Below, piece by piece: positions 54,846 through 63,875 of a DNA stretch of 64,000 bases. Origin of the DNA: Bacteroidales bacterium (GTDB taxonomy: Bacteria > Bacteroidota > Bacteroidia > Bacteroidales > UBA3663); NCBI GenBank assembly GCA_017548545.1, contig JAFYZW010000120.1:1-64000 (forward strand). The letters run 5' to 3'. Position 1 is the stretch's first letter, and each line of letters opens with the position of its first letter. The notes beneath the pieces were generated by a model, which saw only the letters and a program-made list of their open reading frames with translations, searched no databases and was not told where the DNA came from. Both the position numbers and the translations under genes were made by a program.

Positions 54846-56405
54846 ATGAAACGCAGTTTAATTATGGCAGTCGCCGCTTTCATGGTTGCTGCTTCGACAA
54901 ATGCACAAAATATTGCTAATGCCGTGCATATTGGCACCGAAAATATCAATGGTACAGCTCGCTATCGTTCGATGGCAGGAGCCTTCGGTGCCCTTGGTGG
55001 TGATCCAACGGTTATCACCGACAACCCTGCTGGCTTGGCTATTTACCGTGGAACAAATGTCTTGACCGTCACCCCCCATTGGGGATTCACAGGTACAAAG
55101 TCTAAGGGTTCGGAAGAAGCCACGAACAAAGACAACAACTTTGCTCTCTCTAACCTTGCAGCCATCTTTTCTTACCGCACGCCCAACAGCGACAACCTTG
55201 TGAACTTCAACTTCGGCCTAAGCATTGACCGTCAGTATGATAATAATTCGAAATATAACACCATCATCGATGGTGGCAGCAGCTTCGGACAATACCTTAC
55301 GAACCAGGCCAACAACTACCTAGGTGGCACCATGTCGCCAAGTACAGCCTTCGACTGGTATAACACCGGCACCACGGCACCCTTCCTATCCATGATGGCA
55401 TACGACATCTACGCCATTGTCGATGATCCCAACAACCCACACGCCGTGATCGATCCATTGAAGGGGAACACGGCTTACAAGCGACTATTTGTGAACGAGG
55501 ATACACGCCTGGATCACTACAATATCTCTGGTGCCTTCAACTTCAACGACGTCTTCTACTTGGGTGCTACCATGAGTATCTCCGACTATAGCTCCATACA
55601 GCGCACCGAATTTGACGAAGACTACTCTTATGATTACGACGGAAGTTACATTTCTTACGACAACAAGGTGGAGTTCAAGGGTGCAGGTATTGGATTCAAG
55701 GTTGGTGTAATCTGGTCACCTTTCGACAACTGGCGACTCGGAGCATCTTTCCACACTCCCACTTGGACCACCATCGACGAGTACTACGAAGGCTCCATGA
55801 TTACCGATGATGAGCACGTGTCCGACTGGAGCACTTACTACGACAGTTGGAAGTACGAATTCAGCACTCCTTGGGAATACCAGTTCTCGGCTGCTTATAT
55901 TTTCGGCACACGCGGATTGCTGAGCTTCGAATATGACTTGCGCGACTTCACGACGATGGAGTATTCCCACAACCGCAGCTATGGCTTGACCGACAGTTAC
56001 TTCAATAACGTCAACGACTGCATCGACCGCTATCTGCAGGCACAACACACTTTCAAGGTGGGCAGCGAATATCGCATCACAAAGAATCTGAGTGGACGTC
56101 TGGGCTATGCTTTTGTTACTTCTCCCTATACCGACGAAGCCCTTTATGGCAACACCGCAGCGAGTGATATCAACCAATGCTTCTACGAGACCACCAAGGT
56201 CAACTACCAGACGCTCGGCAACCAGTACTACATCACTGGCGGTCTGGGATGGACGGGCACCAACTGGTATGTCGATGCCGCGTTCATGTACCATCATTCA
56301 AAGTATCATGCTGCCGCCTATCCCGGTGACTTCGCTCCTACCGAGCCCATTGATGTGAACTTTGGCGAGAAGAACTTTGACGTGACCATCGGATATAGAT
56401 TCTAA
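54846..56405 (+). CDS. OmpP1/FadL-like outer membrane protein
   Basis: A 519-residue outer-membrane barrel. The signal peptide MKRSLIMAVAAFMVAASTNA is followed by QNIANAVHIGTENINGTARY and RSMAGAFGALGGDPTVITDNPAGLAIYRG, the conserved N-terminal plug region of the FadL/OmpP1/TodX group, with its NPAG motif. The remainder alternates aromatic strands (WRLGASFHTPTWTTIDEYYE, WEYQFSAAYIFGTRGLLSFE) and ends in FDVTIGYRF with the C-terminal Phe of barrels. It likely takes up hydrophobic molecules; the substrate is not known. The PcrA-like helicase gene starts only four bases past its stop. Confidence 0.85.
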   Translation: MKRSLIMAVAAFMVAASTNAQNIANAVHIGTENINGTARYRSMAGAFGALGGDPTVITDNPAGLAIYRGTNVLTVTPHWGFTGTKSKGSEEATNKDNNFALSNLAAIFSYRTPNSDNLVNFNFGLSIDRQYDNNSKYNTIIDGGSSFGQYLTNQANNYLGGTMSPSTAFDWYNTGTTAPFLSMMAYDIYAIVDDPNNPHAVIDPLKGNTAYKRLFVNEDTRLDHYNISGAFNFNDVFYLGATMSISDYSSIQRTEFDEDYSYDYDGSYISYDNKVEFKGAGIGFKVGVIWSPFDNWRLGASFHTPTWTTIDEYYEGSMITDDEHVSDWSTYYDSWKYEFSTPWEYQFSAAYIFGTRGLLSFEYDLRDFTTMEYSHNRSYGLTDSYFNNVNDCIDRYLQAQHTFKVGSEYRITKNLSGRLGYAFVTSPYTDEALYGNTAASDINQCFYETTKVNYQTLGNQYYITGGLGWTGTNWYVDAAFMYHHSKYHAAAYPGDFAPTEPIDVNFGEKNFDVTIGYRF

Positions 56406-56409
56406 AATA

Positions 56410-58851
56410 GTGGAGAATTACCTATCATCCCTCAATGAGAGCCAACGGGCCGCCGTAGAATACTGCGACGGCCCTCAACTTGTAATTGCCGGTGCAGGAT
56501 CCGGCAAGACAAGAGTGTTGACCATGAAGATTGCTTATCTGCTGATGCATGGATATCGTCCGCAGGACATCATTGCGCTGACCTTTACCAAGAAGGCAGC
56601 CACTGAGATGCAGCAACGCATCCAGCAGATCGTCGGTCCAGCACCCGCCCGTCGACTCTGGATGGGCACCTTCCACTCGCTTTTCTGCCGTATCCTCCGG
56701 CGCGAAGCGGGTCGCCTAGGCTTTCGTTCCGATTTCACCATCTACGACCAGACCGACTCCCGTTCCCTTATCAAGACCATTATCAAGGAGATGGAGCTCG
56801 ACGACAAAATATACAAGCCCAACTCCATACAAGCTCAAATATCGAATGCGAAGAACAACCTGATCACACCAGGCATGTACAGTGCCAACAAGGAACTCCT
56901 CACCTATGACGCGCGATCACGTCGTCCTCAACTGCACCTTATCTATCAGAACTATTGGAACCGCTGTTTTCAAGCAGGAGCTATGGATTTCGATGATCTG
57001 TTGGTCTATACCAATATCCTCTTTCGTGACCATCCCGATGTACTCGAATTCTATCAGCAATACTTCACTTATGTGCTCGTCGATGAGTACCAAGATACCA
57101 ACCGTGCCCAGCATCTTATTGTCGAGCAATTGGCAGCACGCCACGGTCACCTCTGCGTAGTAGGCGACGATGCCCAATCGATCTATTCGTTCCGTGGCGC
57201 AAATATCCACAACATCCTGGATATGCAGCACAAGATTCCCGACACCCGGCTCTTCAAGTTGGAACAGAACTACCGTTCGACTCAAAATATCGTGGATGCT
57301 GCCAACTCTCTCATCGCTAAAAACAAGGATCAGATACGCAAGACAATCTTCAGCGAGAACGACCGTGGCTCGAAACTTATCCTCACCGGCACCTATTCCG
57401 ACCTGGAGGAATCCTATCAGGTTTCGGGACGCGTACAGTCGCTCCATGACGACCACGGATACAGCTACCGAGACATCGCCATCCTCTATCGCACCAATGC
57501 GCAAAGCCGCACGTTGGAAGAGGCGCTTCGCAAACGCAATATCCTTTATCGCATCTATGGAGGACTGTCGTTCTATCAGCGCAAAGAAATCAAGGATATC
57601 ATCAGCTACCTCCGACTCATCGTTAATCCCGCTGACGAAGAGGCATTCAAACGCATCGTCAACTACCCGGCCCGTGGCATCGGACAAACCACTATCAACA
57701 AAGTGGCAAGCATCGTAGCAACTGGTAAGACCTTCTTCGACGTGTGTGCCGACCCCGAGGCATTCAACCTGGATGTCAATAAAGGCACGGCAGCCAAGCT
57801 ACGCGGTTTCACGGCGCTCATCCAGCACTTCCAGGAACTGAACGAGCAGCTCAATGCTTACCAGCTGTGCGAACGTGTCATCGTCGAAAGCGGCATCAAG
57901 GTCGACTTGGCGCAAGACATCACCGTCGAAGCCGTCAGCCGTCGAGAAAACGTTCAGGAACTCCTCTCGGCCATTCAGACATTTACACTGGGTGCCAACG
58001 AAGAGGGCCGCGAAGTCAAGCTTGTAGATTTTCTGGCAGATGTTTCCTTAAGCGGTGACATGGAGCCTGAAGGTCACGATGTGGATGACGATATCAAGAA
58101 CTCCGATTATGTCTCCCTGATGACCATCCATTCAGCCAAGGGCCTTGAATTCAAGAATGTCTTTATTGTAGGTGTCGAAGAGAACCTTCTACCTTCTGAA
58201 ATGTCACTCAACGAACCTGGAGGTGTAGAAGAGGAACGTCGCCTGCTCTATGTGGCCATCACCCGTGCCGAGGAGAACTGTTTCCTAAGCTATGCCAAGT
58301 CACGTTTTCGCAATGGCAAGAGTGAACCATGCAAGCCAAGCCGCTTTTTAAGGGACATAGACAGACAATTTATCCAACAGACGGGTGGAAGTGATTCTAA
58401 CCGCGATTATGGCAGTGCAGGAGGCGGAAGGTTCGGCTTTGACTACGGAAATCATAGCAGTTTTAGCACAACAAGTAATGGAGCAACGACTATTGACAAG
58501 CGGAATATCGTATGGCACCATCCTGCCGAACTTCCCGAAACACAGAGGAAGCCCGAGCAAAAACCCTCACCTCTCGACCTGTCCGGCCCTATCCGCAAGA
58601 CAATACGTTCCAATGGAGCCTACACCGAAGGCATGAAACCAAAGTCCACTTCTACTCCTTCCGAAACGGCAACCATTACTTACAATGGCCAGCTTTTGAA
58701 AGCAGGCACACGCATTGCACATGACCGATTTGGCGAAGGTACCATCACCTCTGTCGATGGCAGTGATGACAGCGCACGTATCTCGGTTAATTTCGACCAT
58801 GTGGGGAACAAAACTCTTTTGTTGAAGTTCGCAAAGATCAAAGTGCTTTAG
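56410..58851 (+). CDS. UvrD/PcrA-type ATP-dependent DNA helicase (second of two)
   Basis: An 813-residue superfamily 1A 3'-5' helicase for repair and for removing blocked complexes. Motifs: Walker A GAGSGKTRVL near 28, Walker B YVLVDEYQDTNRAQ near 220, GDDAQSIYSFRGA, EQNYRST, MTIHSAKGLEFKNVF near 572 and LLYVAITRAEENCF. The linker around 640-700 is Gly/Ser-rich, and the C-terminus carries the PcrA-type GTRIAHDRFGEGTITSV. The DEYQD-T version of motif II makes this the more typical PcrA/UvrD; the gene at 7111 (DEAQDCN) is the divergent one. The start is GTG at 56410, because no ATG precedes the first motif. Confidence 0.93.
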   Translation: MENYLSSLNESQRAAVEYCDGPQLVIAGAGSGKTRVLTMKIAYLLMHGYRPQDIIALTFTKKAATEMQQRIQQIVGPAPARRLWMGTFHSLFCRILRREAGRLGFRSDFTIYDQTDSRSLIKTIIKEMELDDKIYKPNSIQAQISNAKNNLITPGMYSANKELLTYDARSRRPQLHLIYQNYWNRCFQAGAMDFDDLLVYTNILFRDHPDVLEFYQQYFTYVLVDEYQDTNRAQHLIVEQLAARHGHLCVVGDDAQSIYSFRGANIHNILDMQHKIPDTRLFKLEQNYRSTQNIVDAANSLIAKNKDQIRKTIFSENDRGSKLILTGTYSDLEESYQVSGRVQSLHDDHGYSYRDIAILYRTNAQSRTLEEALRKRNILYRIYGGLSFYQRKEIKDIISYLRLIVNPADEEAFKRIVNYPARGIGQTTINKVASIVATGKTFFDVCADPEAFNLDVNKGTAAKLRGFTALIQHFQELNEQLNAYQLCERVIVESGIKVDLAQDITVEAVSRRENVQELLSAIQTFTLGANEEGREVKLVDFLADVSLSGDMEPEGHDVDDDIKNSDYVSLMTIHSAKGLEFKNVFIVGVEENLLPSEMSLNEPGGVEEERRLLYVAITRAEENCFLSYAKSRFRNGKSEPCKPSRFLRDIDRQFIQQTGGSDSNRDYGSAGGGRFGFDYGNHSSFSTTSNGATTIDKRNIVWHHPAELPETQRKPEQKPSPLDLSGPIRKTIRSNGAYTEGMKPKSTSTPSETATITYNGQLLKAGTRIAHDRFGEGTITSVDGSDDSARISVNFDHVGNKTLLLKFAKIKVL

Positions 58852-58874
58852 TGGCACGCTGCCTCAAGCATAAA

Positions 58875-58913
58875 AATAATCGTGTCAGAGCGAATTGCTC
58901 TGACACGATTATT
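58875..58913. terminator. Perfect 17-bp stem bidirectional terminator
   Basis: The arm 58875-58891 (AATAATCGTGTCAGAGC) is perfectly complementary to 58897-58913 around the loop GAATT, and TTTG with further Ts follows. It lies between the convergent helicase and trigger factor genes. Confidence 0.88.
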
Positions 58914-58935
58914 TGTTTTCCAGCTTTAATCTCCC

Positions 58936-60285
58936 TTAAGCCAGAAGTTTCGAGAACTCGTCAATGGTAACCTCCTTCTGCTCGAGAGTGATGGCATTAC
59001 CAATAAAGTTCATGATCTTACGGGTGATGGCGCTATCACGCAGCTGACCGCGCTGCTTTTCATCTTTAATCATATCCTCGGCGTACTGCTTCATGTACTC
59101 CTCAGGAATATCTGTCAAGCCGTACTGTGCCATCTGTGCCTGTACGTGGCCCTGTGCCTCAGCCTTGATGTCATCGTCGGTTATATTGATGTTGTTGGCA
59201 GCCACAATCTTCTCCTCGATAAGTTGCCAAGTCAGGTCCTCCATCATCTTGGGGAAGTCCTCTTCCAACTTCTTTGCATCGCGCTTCTCGTCCTTCGAAA
59301 GAAGCCACTTCTTGAGACTTGTCTCGGGGAACTTGAGTTCACCCACCTGAGCAATGAGCGCCTTGCGAACATCGGTGCTGAACTTATAGTCGCTACTGCT
59401 CTTGTACTGAAGAGCGATCTGAGTGGCAACAGTCTTACGGAACTGATCCTCGGTGGTGCATTCGTCGCCGAACACCTTCTTGAAGAACTCCTCGTTGAGA
59501 ACAGCTGGCACGTGGTGGTTGATCTCTGTGATAGTGAAACGGAAGTTAGACGTGAGACCTTCTACCTCTTCCTTTTTCTTGCCGAGGAGCGATGAGAGTT
59601 CGCTGGCATTGTTATTATAGGCTGCAGCTGGATTGAAATCCACGCTCGAGAATTTCTGGGCACCCTCGAACTTAGCCTTTTCCTCATCGTTGTGCATGTA
59701 GCGAGGATAGACCGTTGTTCCCTCATACAAGATGCCTCCCTCCTTGATGTTGCCGTCAGCATCGAGTTCTGCAATGTCACCCTTGATGACGTCATCCTGG
59801 GTAGCGGTGTCAGCGTTAACATACTCGCCATACTGGGTTTGATAACCCTTCACCTGGTTGTCAATCATCTCATCGGTAACCTTGATGTTGTAATAAGGAA
59901 CCTTCACGCTCTTGTCAACGGTAACAGCGAACTCGGGAGCGATAGCAATGTCGAAGCTAACTGTGAAGTTCTCCTCGTGAGCGAAATCAACGGGCTTCTG
60001 GTCCTTGGCAACCATAGGTTCGCCGAGGACGTTGAGTTTATTCTCTGCGATATACTTGTACATCGAGTCGTTGATCAGCTTGTTGACCTCATCGATAACG
60101 ATTTGTGTGCCGTACATCTTCTTGATGAGGTTGGCCGGAACCATACCCTTACGGAACCCAGGCATCTGTACCTTCTTGCGGGTTTCCTTGATTTGCTTCT
60201 CAACTGCTTCTGCGTAGTCAGCCTTCTCAATATCAAGGCTGAGGACGATATTCACGTCATCTACGACTTTTTTTGTAATATTCAT
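58936..60285 (-). CDS. tig: Trigger factor
   Basis: A 449-residue ribosome-associated chaperone. The N-terminal ribosome-binding domain (1-130) has the signature region MPGFRKGMVPANLIKKMYG (40-58), close to the usual GFRxGKxP loop. The middle PPIase-like region (about 150-240: QDDVIKGDIAELDADGNIKE) is the degenerate Bacteroidetes version. A long helical C-terminal domain follows (ATQIALQYKSSSDYKFSTDV to FSKLLA). The length is standard. It lies downstream of gyrB on the same strand? No: gyrB at 60331 is upstream in the transcription direction, with a 45-base gap, so read-through from gyrB is possible. Confidence 0.92.
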   Translation of the reverse strand: MNITKKVVDDVNIVLSLDIEKADYAEAVEKQIKETRKKVQMPGFRKGMVPANLIKKMYGTQIVIDEVNKLINDSMYKYIAENKLNVLGEPMVAKDQKPVDFAHEENFTVSFDIAIAPEFAVTVDKSVKVPYYNIKVTDEMIDNQVKGYQTQYGEYVNADTATQDDVIKGDIAELDADGNIKEGGILYEGTTVYPRYMHNDEEKAKFEGAQKFSSVDFNPAAAYNNNASELSSLLGKKKEEVEGLTSNFRFTITEINHHVPAVLNEEFFKKVFGDECTTEDQFRKTVATQIALQYKSSSDYKFSTDVRKALIAQVGELKFPETSLKKWLLSKDEKRDAKKLEEDFPKMMEDLTWQLIEEKIVAANNINITDDDIKAEAQGHVQAQMAQYGLTDIPEEYMKQYAEDMIKDEKQRGQLRDSAITRKIMNFIGNAITLEQKEVTIDEFSKLLA

Positions 60286-60330
60286 TTTGAGGTTTGATTA
60301 AAATATTATGATTTCTATTTTGTTCAAAGT

Positions 60331-62277
60331 TTATGCATCAATCTCGGCGTAAGTGGCATTCTGCTCGATGAACTCACGTCGTGGAGCTACCTCTTCGCCC
60401 ATCAAGAGCGAGAAGGTCTGATCAGCCTGAATCGCGTCTTCGATGTTTACCTGCTTCAGACGACGATGAGCAGGATCCATGGTGGTATCCCATAGTTGCA
60501 CGGCATTCATTTCACCCAGACCTTTGTATCGCTGAATCTTTACCCTGTCTTCCTTACCTTGTCCATAGTTCTGCAGGAAGGCATCGCGTTCGTTATCGTC
60601 CCAGCAATACTCATCATACTTGCCGATGGTGCAGCGGTAAAGGGGAGCCTGTGCGATATACACATATCCACCGTCAATGAGTGGACGCATGTAGCGGAAG
60701 AAGAGGGTGAGGATAAGGGTGGCGATGTGGGCACCATCGACGTCGGCATCAGTCATGATAATGACCTTGTGATAACGCAGGTTATCAACGTCGAGCGTCT
60801 TGTCCTCACGCAAGTTCACGCGGAAGGCGCGGAACATGTTCTGTATCTCCTCCGAGTCGAGCATCTTGTGGATAAGTACCTTCTCGACGTTCAGGATCTT
60901 ACCACGCAGCGGCAGGATGGCCTGATAGAAGCGGTTGCGTCCCGATTTAGCCGTTCCGCCTGCCGAATCACCCTCGACAAGAAAGATCTCGCACTCCTCG
61001 GGATTTTTGCTCGAGCAGTCGGCCAGTTTGCCTGGCAGTCCTCCACCTGTGAGCTTCGACTTCTTCTGCACGTTCTCACGGGCTTGACGGGCTGCAATAC
61101 GTGCCTGTGCTGCCAAAACAACCTTCTCGATGATGATGTGCGCCTGCTCGGGATGTTCTTCCAAGTAATTGTCCATGGCCTTGCGAACAGCCTTCTGTAC
61201 GGCAGGACGAACCTCCACATTACCTAGCTTGGTCTTGGTCTGACCTTCAAACTGTGGCTCAGCGACCTTCACGCTAACTACTGCCGAGAGTCCCTCCTTG
61301 AAGTCCTCAGCCTTGATATCGTTAGCGAGTTTGGCCTTCTCGAACATCTTCTCCTTGTTGCCATACTCCTTCAAAGCACCGCCCAGTGCCGAGCGGAAAC
61401 CATCAAGGTGTGTACCGCCCTCGTAGGTGTTGATGTTGTTCACAAAACTGTGGATGGTTTCCGAGTAACCAGTGTTGTAGGTCAACGCCACTTCAACTGG
61501 CACACCATCGCTTTCTGTGATGAGGTGAATGATGTCAGGTATCAGTGGAGTGCGGTTCTCGTCCATCCACTTCACAAACTCCTTCAGGCCCTCGGTGCTA
61601 TAGAACATCTGGTAACGAGGCTTGCCATCAGCCTGTACGGCTTCGGGACGAAGGTCGGTGAGCGAGAGGTGAATACCCGTGTTCAAATAGCAGAGGTCGC
61701 GCAGACGCTCTGCCAAACGATCCCATTCGAAAACCGTCTCGGTGAAGATCGAGTCATCCGGATGGAAGATGATGGTTGTACCGGTATCTTCGGCATCGCC
61801 AATAATCTCCACTCCCGTCACAGGCTTGCCAAAAGCATACTCCTGACGATAGATGTGGCCTTGGCGATGAACCTCGGCAATAAATGAATCCGACAACGCA
61901 TTGACGCAGCTCACGCCGACACCATGCAAGCCACCAGAAACCTTGTAAGTGTTCTTGTCGAACTTACCTCCTGCGTGCAGCACAGTCATGACGACCTCAA
62001 GGGCCGAACGCTTCTCCTTCTGATGCATGTCCACAGGAATGCCGCGTCCGTCATCGACCACCTTGATAGAGTTTCCTGGGAGGATAAAGACCTCAATATT
62101 GTGGCAATAGCCGGCAAGGGCCTCATCGATACAGTTATCCACCACCTCGCTCACGAGGTGATGCAAACCCTTCACGCTGGTATCGCCAATATACATGGCC
62201 GGACGCTTACGCACGGCTTCCAGGCCCTCAAGGACTTGGATGTGACTGGCGTCGTAATTGTTCTCAATCTGTGACAT
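60331..62277 (-). CDS. gyrB: DNA gyrase subunit B
   Basis: A 648-residue ATPase subunit of gyrase. The GHKL ATPase domain shows VVDNCIDEALAG near 46-57, VVDDGRGIPVDMH near 73 and GGLHGVGVSCVNALS near 115. The TOPRIM domain has LVEGDSAGGTAKSGRNR near 428 and MTDADVDGAHIATLIL near 505; the C-terminus is YKGLGEMNAVQLWDTTM to ATYAEIDA. Length and lack of the enterobacterial insert fit gyrB rather than parE, which is generally shorter; distinguishing them fully needs a phylogeny. It follows rpsT on the same strand after 147 bases that contain a 20-base alternating purine-pyrimidine tract. Confidence 0.9.
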   Translation of the reverse strand: MSQIENNYDASHIQVLEGLEAVRKRPAMYIGDTSVKGLHHLVSEVVDNCIDEALAGYCHNIEVFILPGNSIKVVDDGRGIPVDMHQKEKRSALEVVMTVLHAGGKFDKNTYKVSGGLHGVGVSCVNALSDSFIAEVHRQGHIYRQEYAFGKPVTGVEIIGDAEDTGTTIIFHPDDSIFTETVFEWDRLAERLRDLCYLNTGIHLSLTDLRPEAVQADGKPRYQMFYSTEGLKEFVKWMDENRTPLIPDIIHLITESDGVPVEVALTYNTGYSETIHSFVNNINTYEGGTHLDGFRSALGGALKEYGNKEKMFEKAKLANDIKAEDFKEGLSAVVSVKVAEPQFEGQTKTKLGNVEVRPAVQKAVRKAMDNYLEEHPEQAHIIIEKVVLAAQARIAARQARENVQKKSKLTGGGLPGKLADCSSKNPEECEIFLVEGDSAGGTAKSGRNRFYQAILPLRGKILNVEKVLIHKMLDSEEIQNMFRAFRVNLREDKTLDVDNLRYHKVIIMTDADVDGAHIATLILTLFFRYMRPLIDGGYVYIAQAPLYRCTIGKYDEYCWDDNERDAFLQNYGQGKEDRVKIQRYKGLGEMNAVQLWDTTMDPAHRRLKQVNIEDAIQADQTFSLLMGEEVAPRREFIEQNATYAEIDA

Positions 62278-62424
62278 GTTGTATTATTGTGTTTTTTGTA
62301 GTTTTCTCCCAAATAATCGGAAGAAGTCTTTCACGTGCGTACGCGCGCGTAATATAATAATGTCCGCAAGGTCCAATTTGGGCACAATACGGGCATTATT
62401 CGGATCAAACGACCCAAATCAAGC

Positions 62425-62676
62425 TTAGAGCTTGTTGACGTACTTAGCAAGCTTTGACTTGAGGTTACCAGCCTTGTTGGCGTGGATAACATTCTTCTTA
62501 GCCAGCTTGTCAAGCATTGCAGATACCTTTGGGAGAGCTGCGGCTGCCTCGGCCTTGTCGGTGGTAGCACGGAGCTTGCGAACGGCATTACGAGCGGTCT
62601 TGGCATAGTAACGGTTTGCGGTGTTGCGGGTGAGGGTCTGCTTGATGCGCTTCTTTGATGACTTATGGTTTGCCAT
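62425..62676 (-). CDS. rpsT: 30S ribosomal protein S20
   Basis: An 83-residue basic protein binding 16S r[23 protein letters not shown], then [20 protein letters not shown] and [20 protein letters not shown] are typical of bS20. The length is normal. It has its own TATCTTTG promoter at 62913-62920 and therefore a leader of about 230 bases with two long-range helices, which may regulate it. The gene is divergent from recO. Confidence 0.95.
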   Translation of the reverse strand: MANHKSSKKRIKQTLTRNTANRYYAKTARNAVRKLRATTDKAEAAAALPKVSAMLDKLAKKNVIHANKAGNLKSKLAKYVNKL

Positions 62677-62696
62677 TTGTTTGTAATAGTTTTTGC

Positions 62697-62775
62697 GGCA
62701 TTGGAGTTACAAGAGGCCGCGTATTGTTTGATAATTATTTTAATATGTACTGCTCTTGCCCCTCCCTCCAATGCC
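62697..62775 (-). promoter_or_regulatory. Structured leader of rpsT
   Basis: In the rpsT transcript, GGCATTGGAG (62775-62766) pairs perfectly with CTCCAATGCC (62706-62697), and CAAGAG (62758-62753) inside it pairs with CTCTTG (62715-62710). The 3' arm ends 20 bases before the start codon, so folding could affect ribosome access. Autoregulation by S20 is known in other bacteria; its use here is inference. No tRNA is present in this gap. Confidence 0.5.
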
Positions 62776-62912
62776 TTCGACAAAACGAAGCATCCTATAA
62801 ACTCTCCAGCCAAGCACCGCCATGTCGCTCCCGCTGGTATTGCCCGATCACGAAGCCGGGACTTGTTGTGTATCTATATACACTTATTGGAGGAAAAGCC
62901 CAAAAGCGGGTG

Positions 62913-62920
62913 CAAAGATA
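62913..62920 (-). promoter_or_regulatory. -7 promoter element for rpsT
   Basis: The minus strand reads TATCTTTG followed by CACCCG, an exact TAnnTTTG match, 237 bases upstream of the rpsT start. Confidence 0.75.
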
Positions 62921-62994
62921 GTTAATTTTTCTCATATCTACAAACTTTTTTATAGAAAAATCTAAGAAAACTTTGTTTTTAATGCAAAATGCAC

Positions 62995-63002
62995 TATATT
63001 TG
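62995..63002 (+). promoter_or_regulatory. -7 promoter element for recO
   Basis: TATATTTG followed by CACGC matches TAnnTTTG, 51 bases upstream of the ATG at 63054. It supports that start over earlier in-frame codons at 62973. Confidence 0.72.
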
Positions 63003-63053
63003 CACGCAAATTTGTCAATCGAGATTAACAAACTCTGCTTTCACGTTCCCATA

Positions 63054-63794
63054 ATGGCCACCGAAACCGATAAGACACAAGCCATTGTACTCTCCACAGT
63101 ACCCATCAACGACCATTCGCAGTTCGTGCATCTTTACACGGAGCAGTTCGGTCGGATAACGTGTCGTATCCCTTTGGTTTCGAGAGGCAAACGCGCCAAC
63201 CGCCTTCGCACGATGATGACACCTATGACCGTGCTTGACGTGGTTCTCAGGGGACTTCCCACCGAGGAGATAAGATCCATAGGCGAAGCTCAAATCGTGC
63301 AGTCGCCCTACATGCTTACCCTCAGCCATCCCGACAAGTCGGCACAATGTCTTTACATGGCAGAACTCATCGCCCATACAGTGCGTGAGGAAGAAGCCAA
63401 CCCCCGTCTTTGGGACTACATCCTCGCCAGCCTCACGGTCCTCGAACAGTGCGAAGAGGGATGGGCAAATTACCACCTCGTCTTCACCTGCGGCCTCATC
63501 AGGCAACTCGGTTTCAGCGTCGATACCGGCAAATATGAGCAGGGTTGCCGCTTCGACCTTGTCGAAGGCATCTTCACCAGGGGTGTCATCCAACATCCGT
63601 ATTATCTCAACGAAGAATCCGCCCGATGGTTCTGCAAACTCTTCGACACCCATTTCGACACGATGAGTCAACTTGTTCTCAACCGTGCAGGACGCTCCTA
63701 TCTGCTCGACACCTTGCTCATATTTCTGGGTCAACACATCCCCGAAATGGGGCATTTGAAAAGTGTGGATGTGCTCAAATCACTTTTTGAATGA
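63054..63794 (+). CDS. recO: DNA repair protein RecO
   Basis: A 246-residue recombination mediator acting with RecR to load RecA on SSB-coated DNA. The N-terminal OB-fold reads QAIVLSTVPINDHSQFVHLY, then FGRITCRIPLVSRGKRANRL. A helical C-terminal domain follows (LYMAELIAHTVREEEANPRL, VFTCGLIRQLGFSVDTG). The zinc-finger cysteines of some RecO proteins are not all present. The frame is open from 62973, upstream of the promoter element, so ATG at 63054 was used. Confidence 0.88.
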   Translation: MATETDKTQAIVLSTVPINDHSQFVHLYTEQFGRITCRIPLVSRGKRANRLRTMMTPMTVLDVVLRGLPTEEIRSIGEAQIVQSPYMLTLSHPDKSAQCLYMAELIAHTVREEEANPRLWDYILASLTVLEQCEEGWANYHLVFTCGLIRQLGFSVDTGKYEQGCRFDLVEGIFTRGVIQHPYYLNEESARWFCKLFDTHFDTMSQLVLNRAGRSYLLDTLLIFLGQHIPEMGHLKSVDVLKSLFE

Positions 63795-63834
63795 TTTTTT
63801 TGCCGCACCTCTTGACATTTTCGGAATTAATACT

Positions 63835-63842
63835 TATCTTTG
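63835..63842 (+). promoter_or_regulatory. Promoter for the 5'-nucleotidase-like gene
   Basis: TATCTTTG followed by CACCG matches TAnnTTTG, and TTGAC at 63812-63816 lies at the -33 spacing (20 bases between). The ATG at 63876 is 34 bases downstream. Confidence 0.75.
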
Positions 63843-63875
63843 CACCGAAAAATGATAGATTAATCCTTAACGACT

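Noticed and set aside
62677..62912. tRNA in the rpsT-recO gap
   Set aside because: No T-arm sequence on either strand; the pairing seen fits an mRNA leader.
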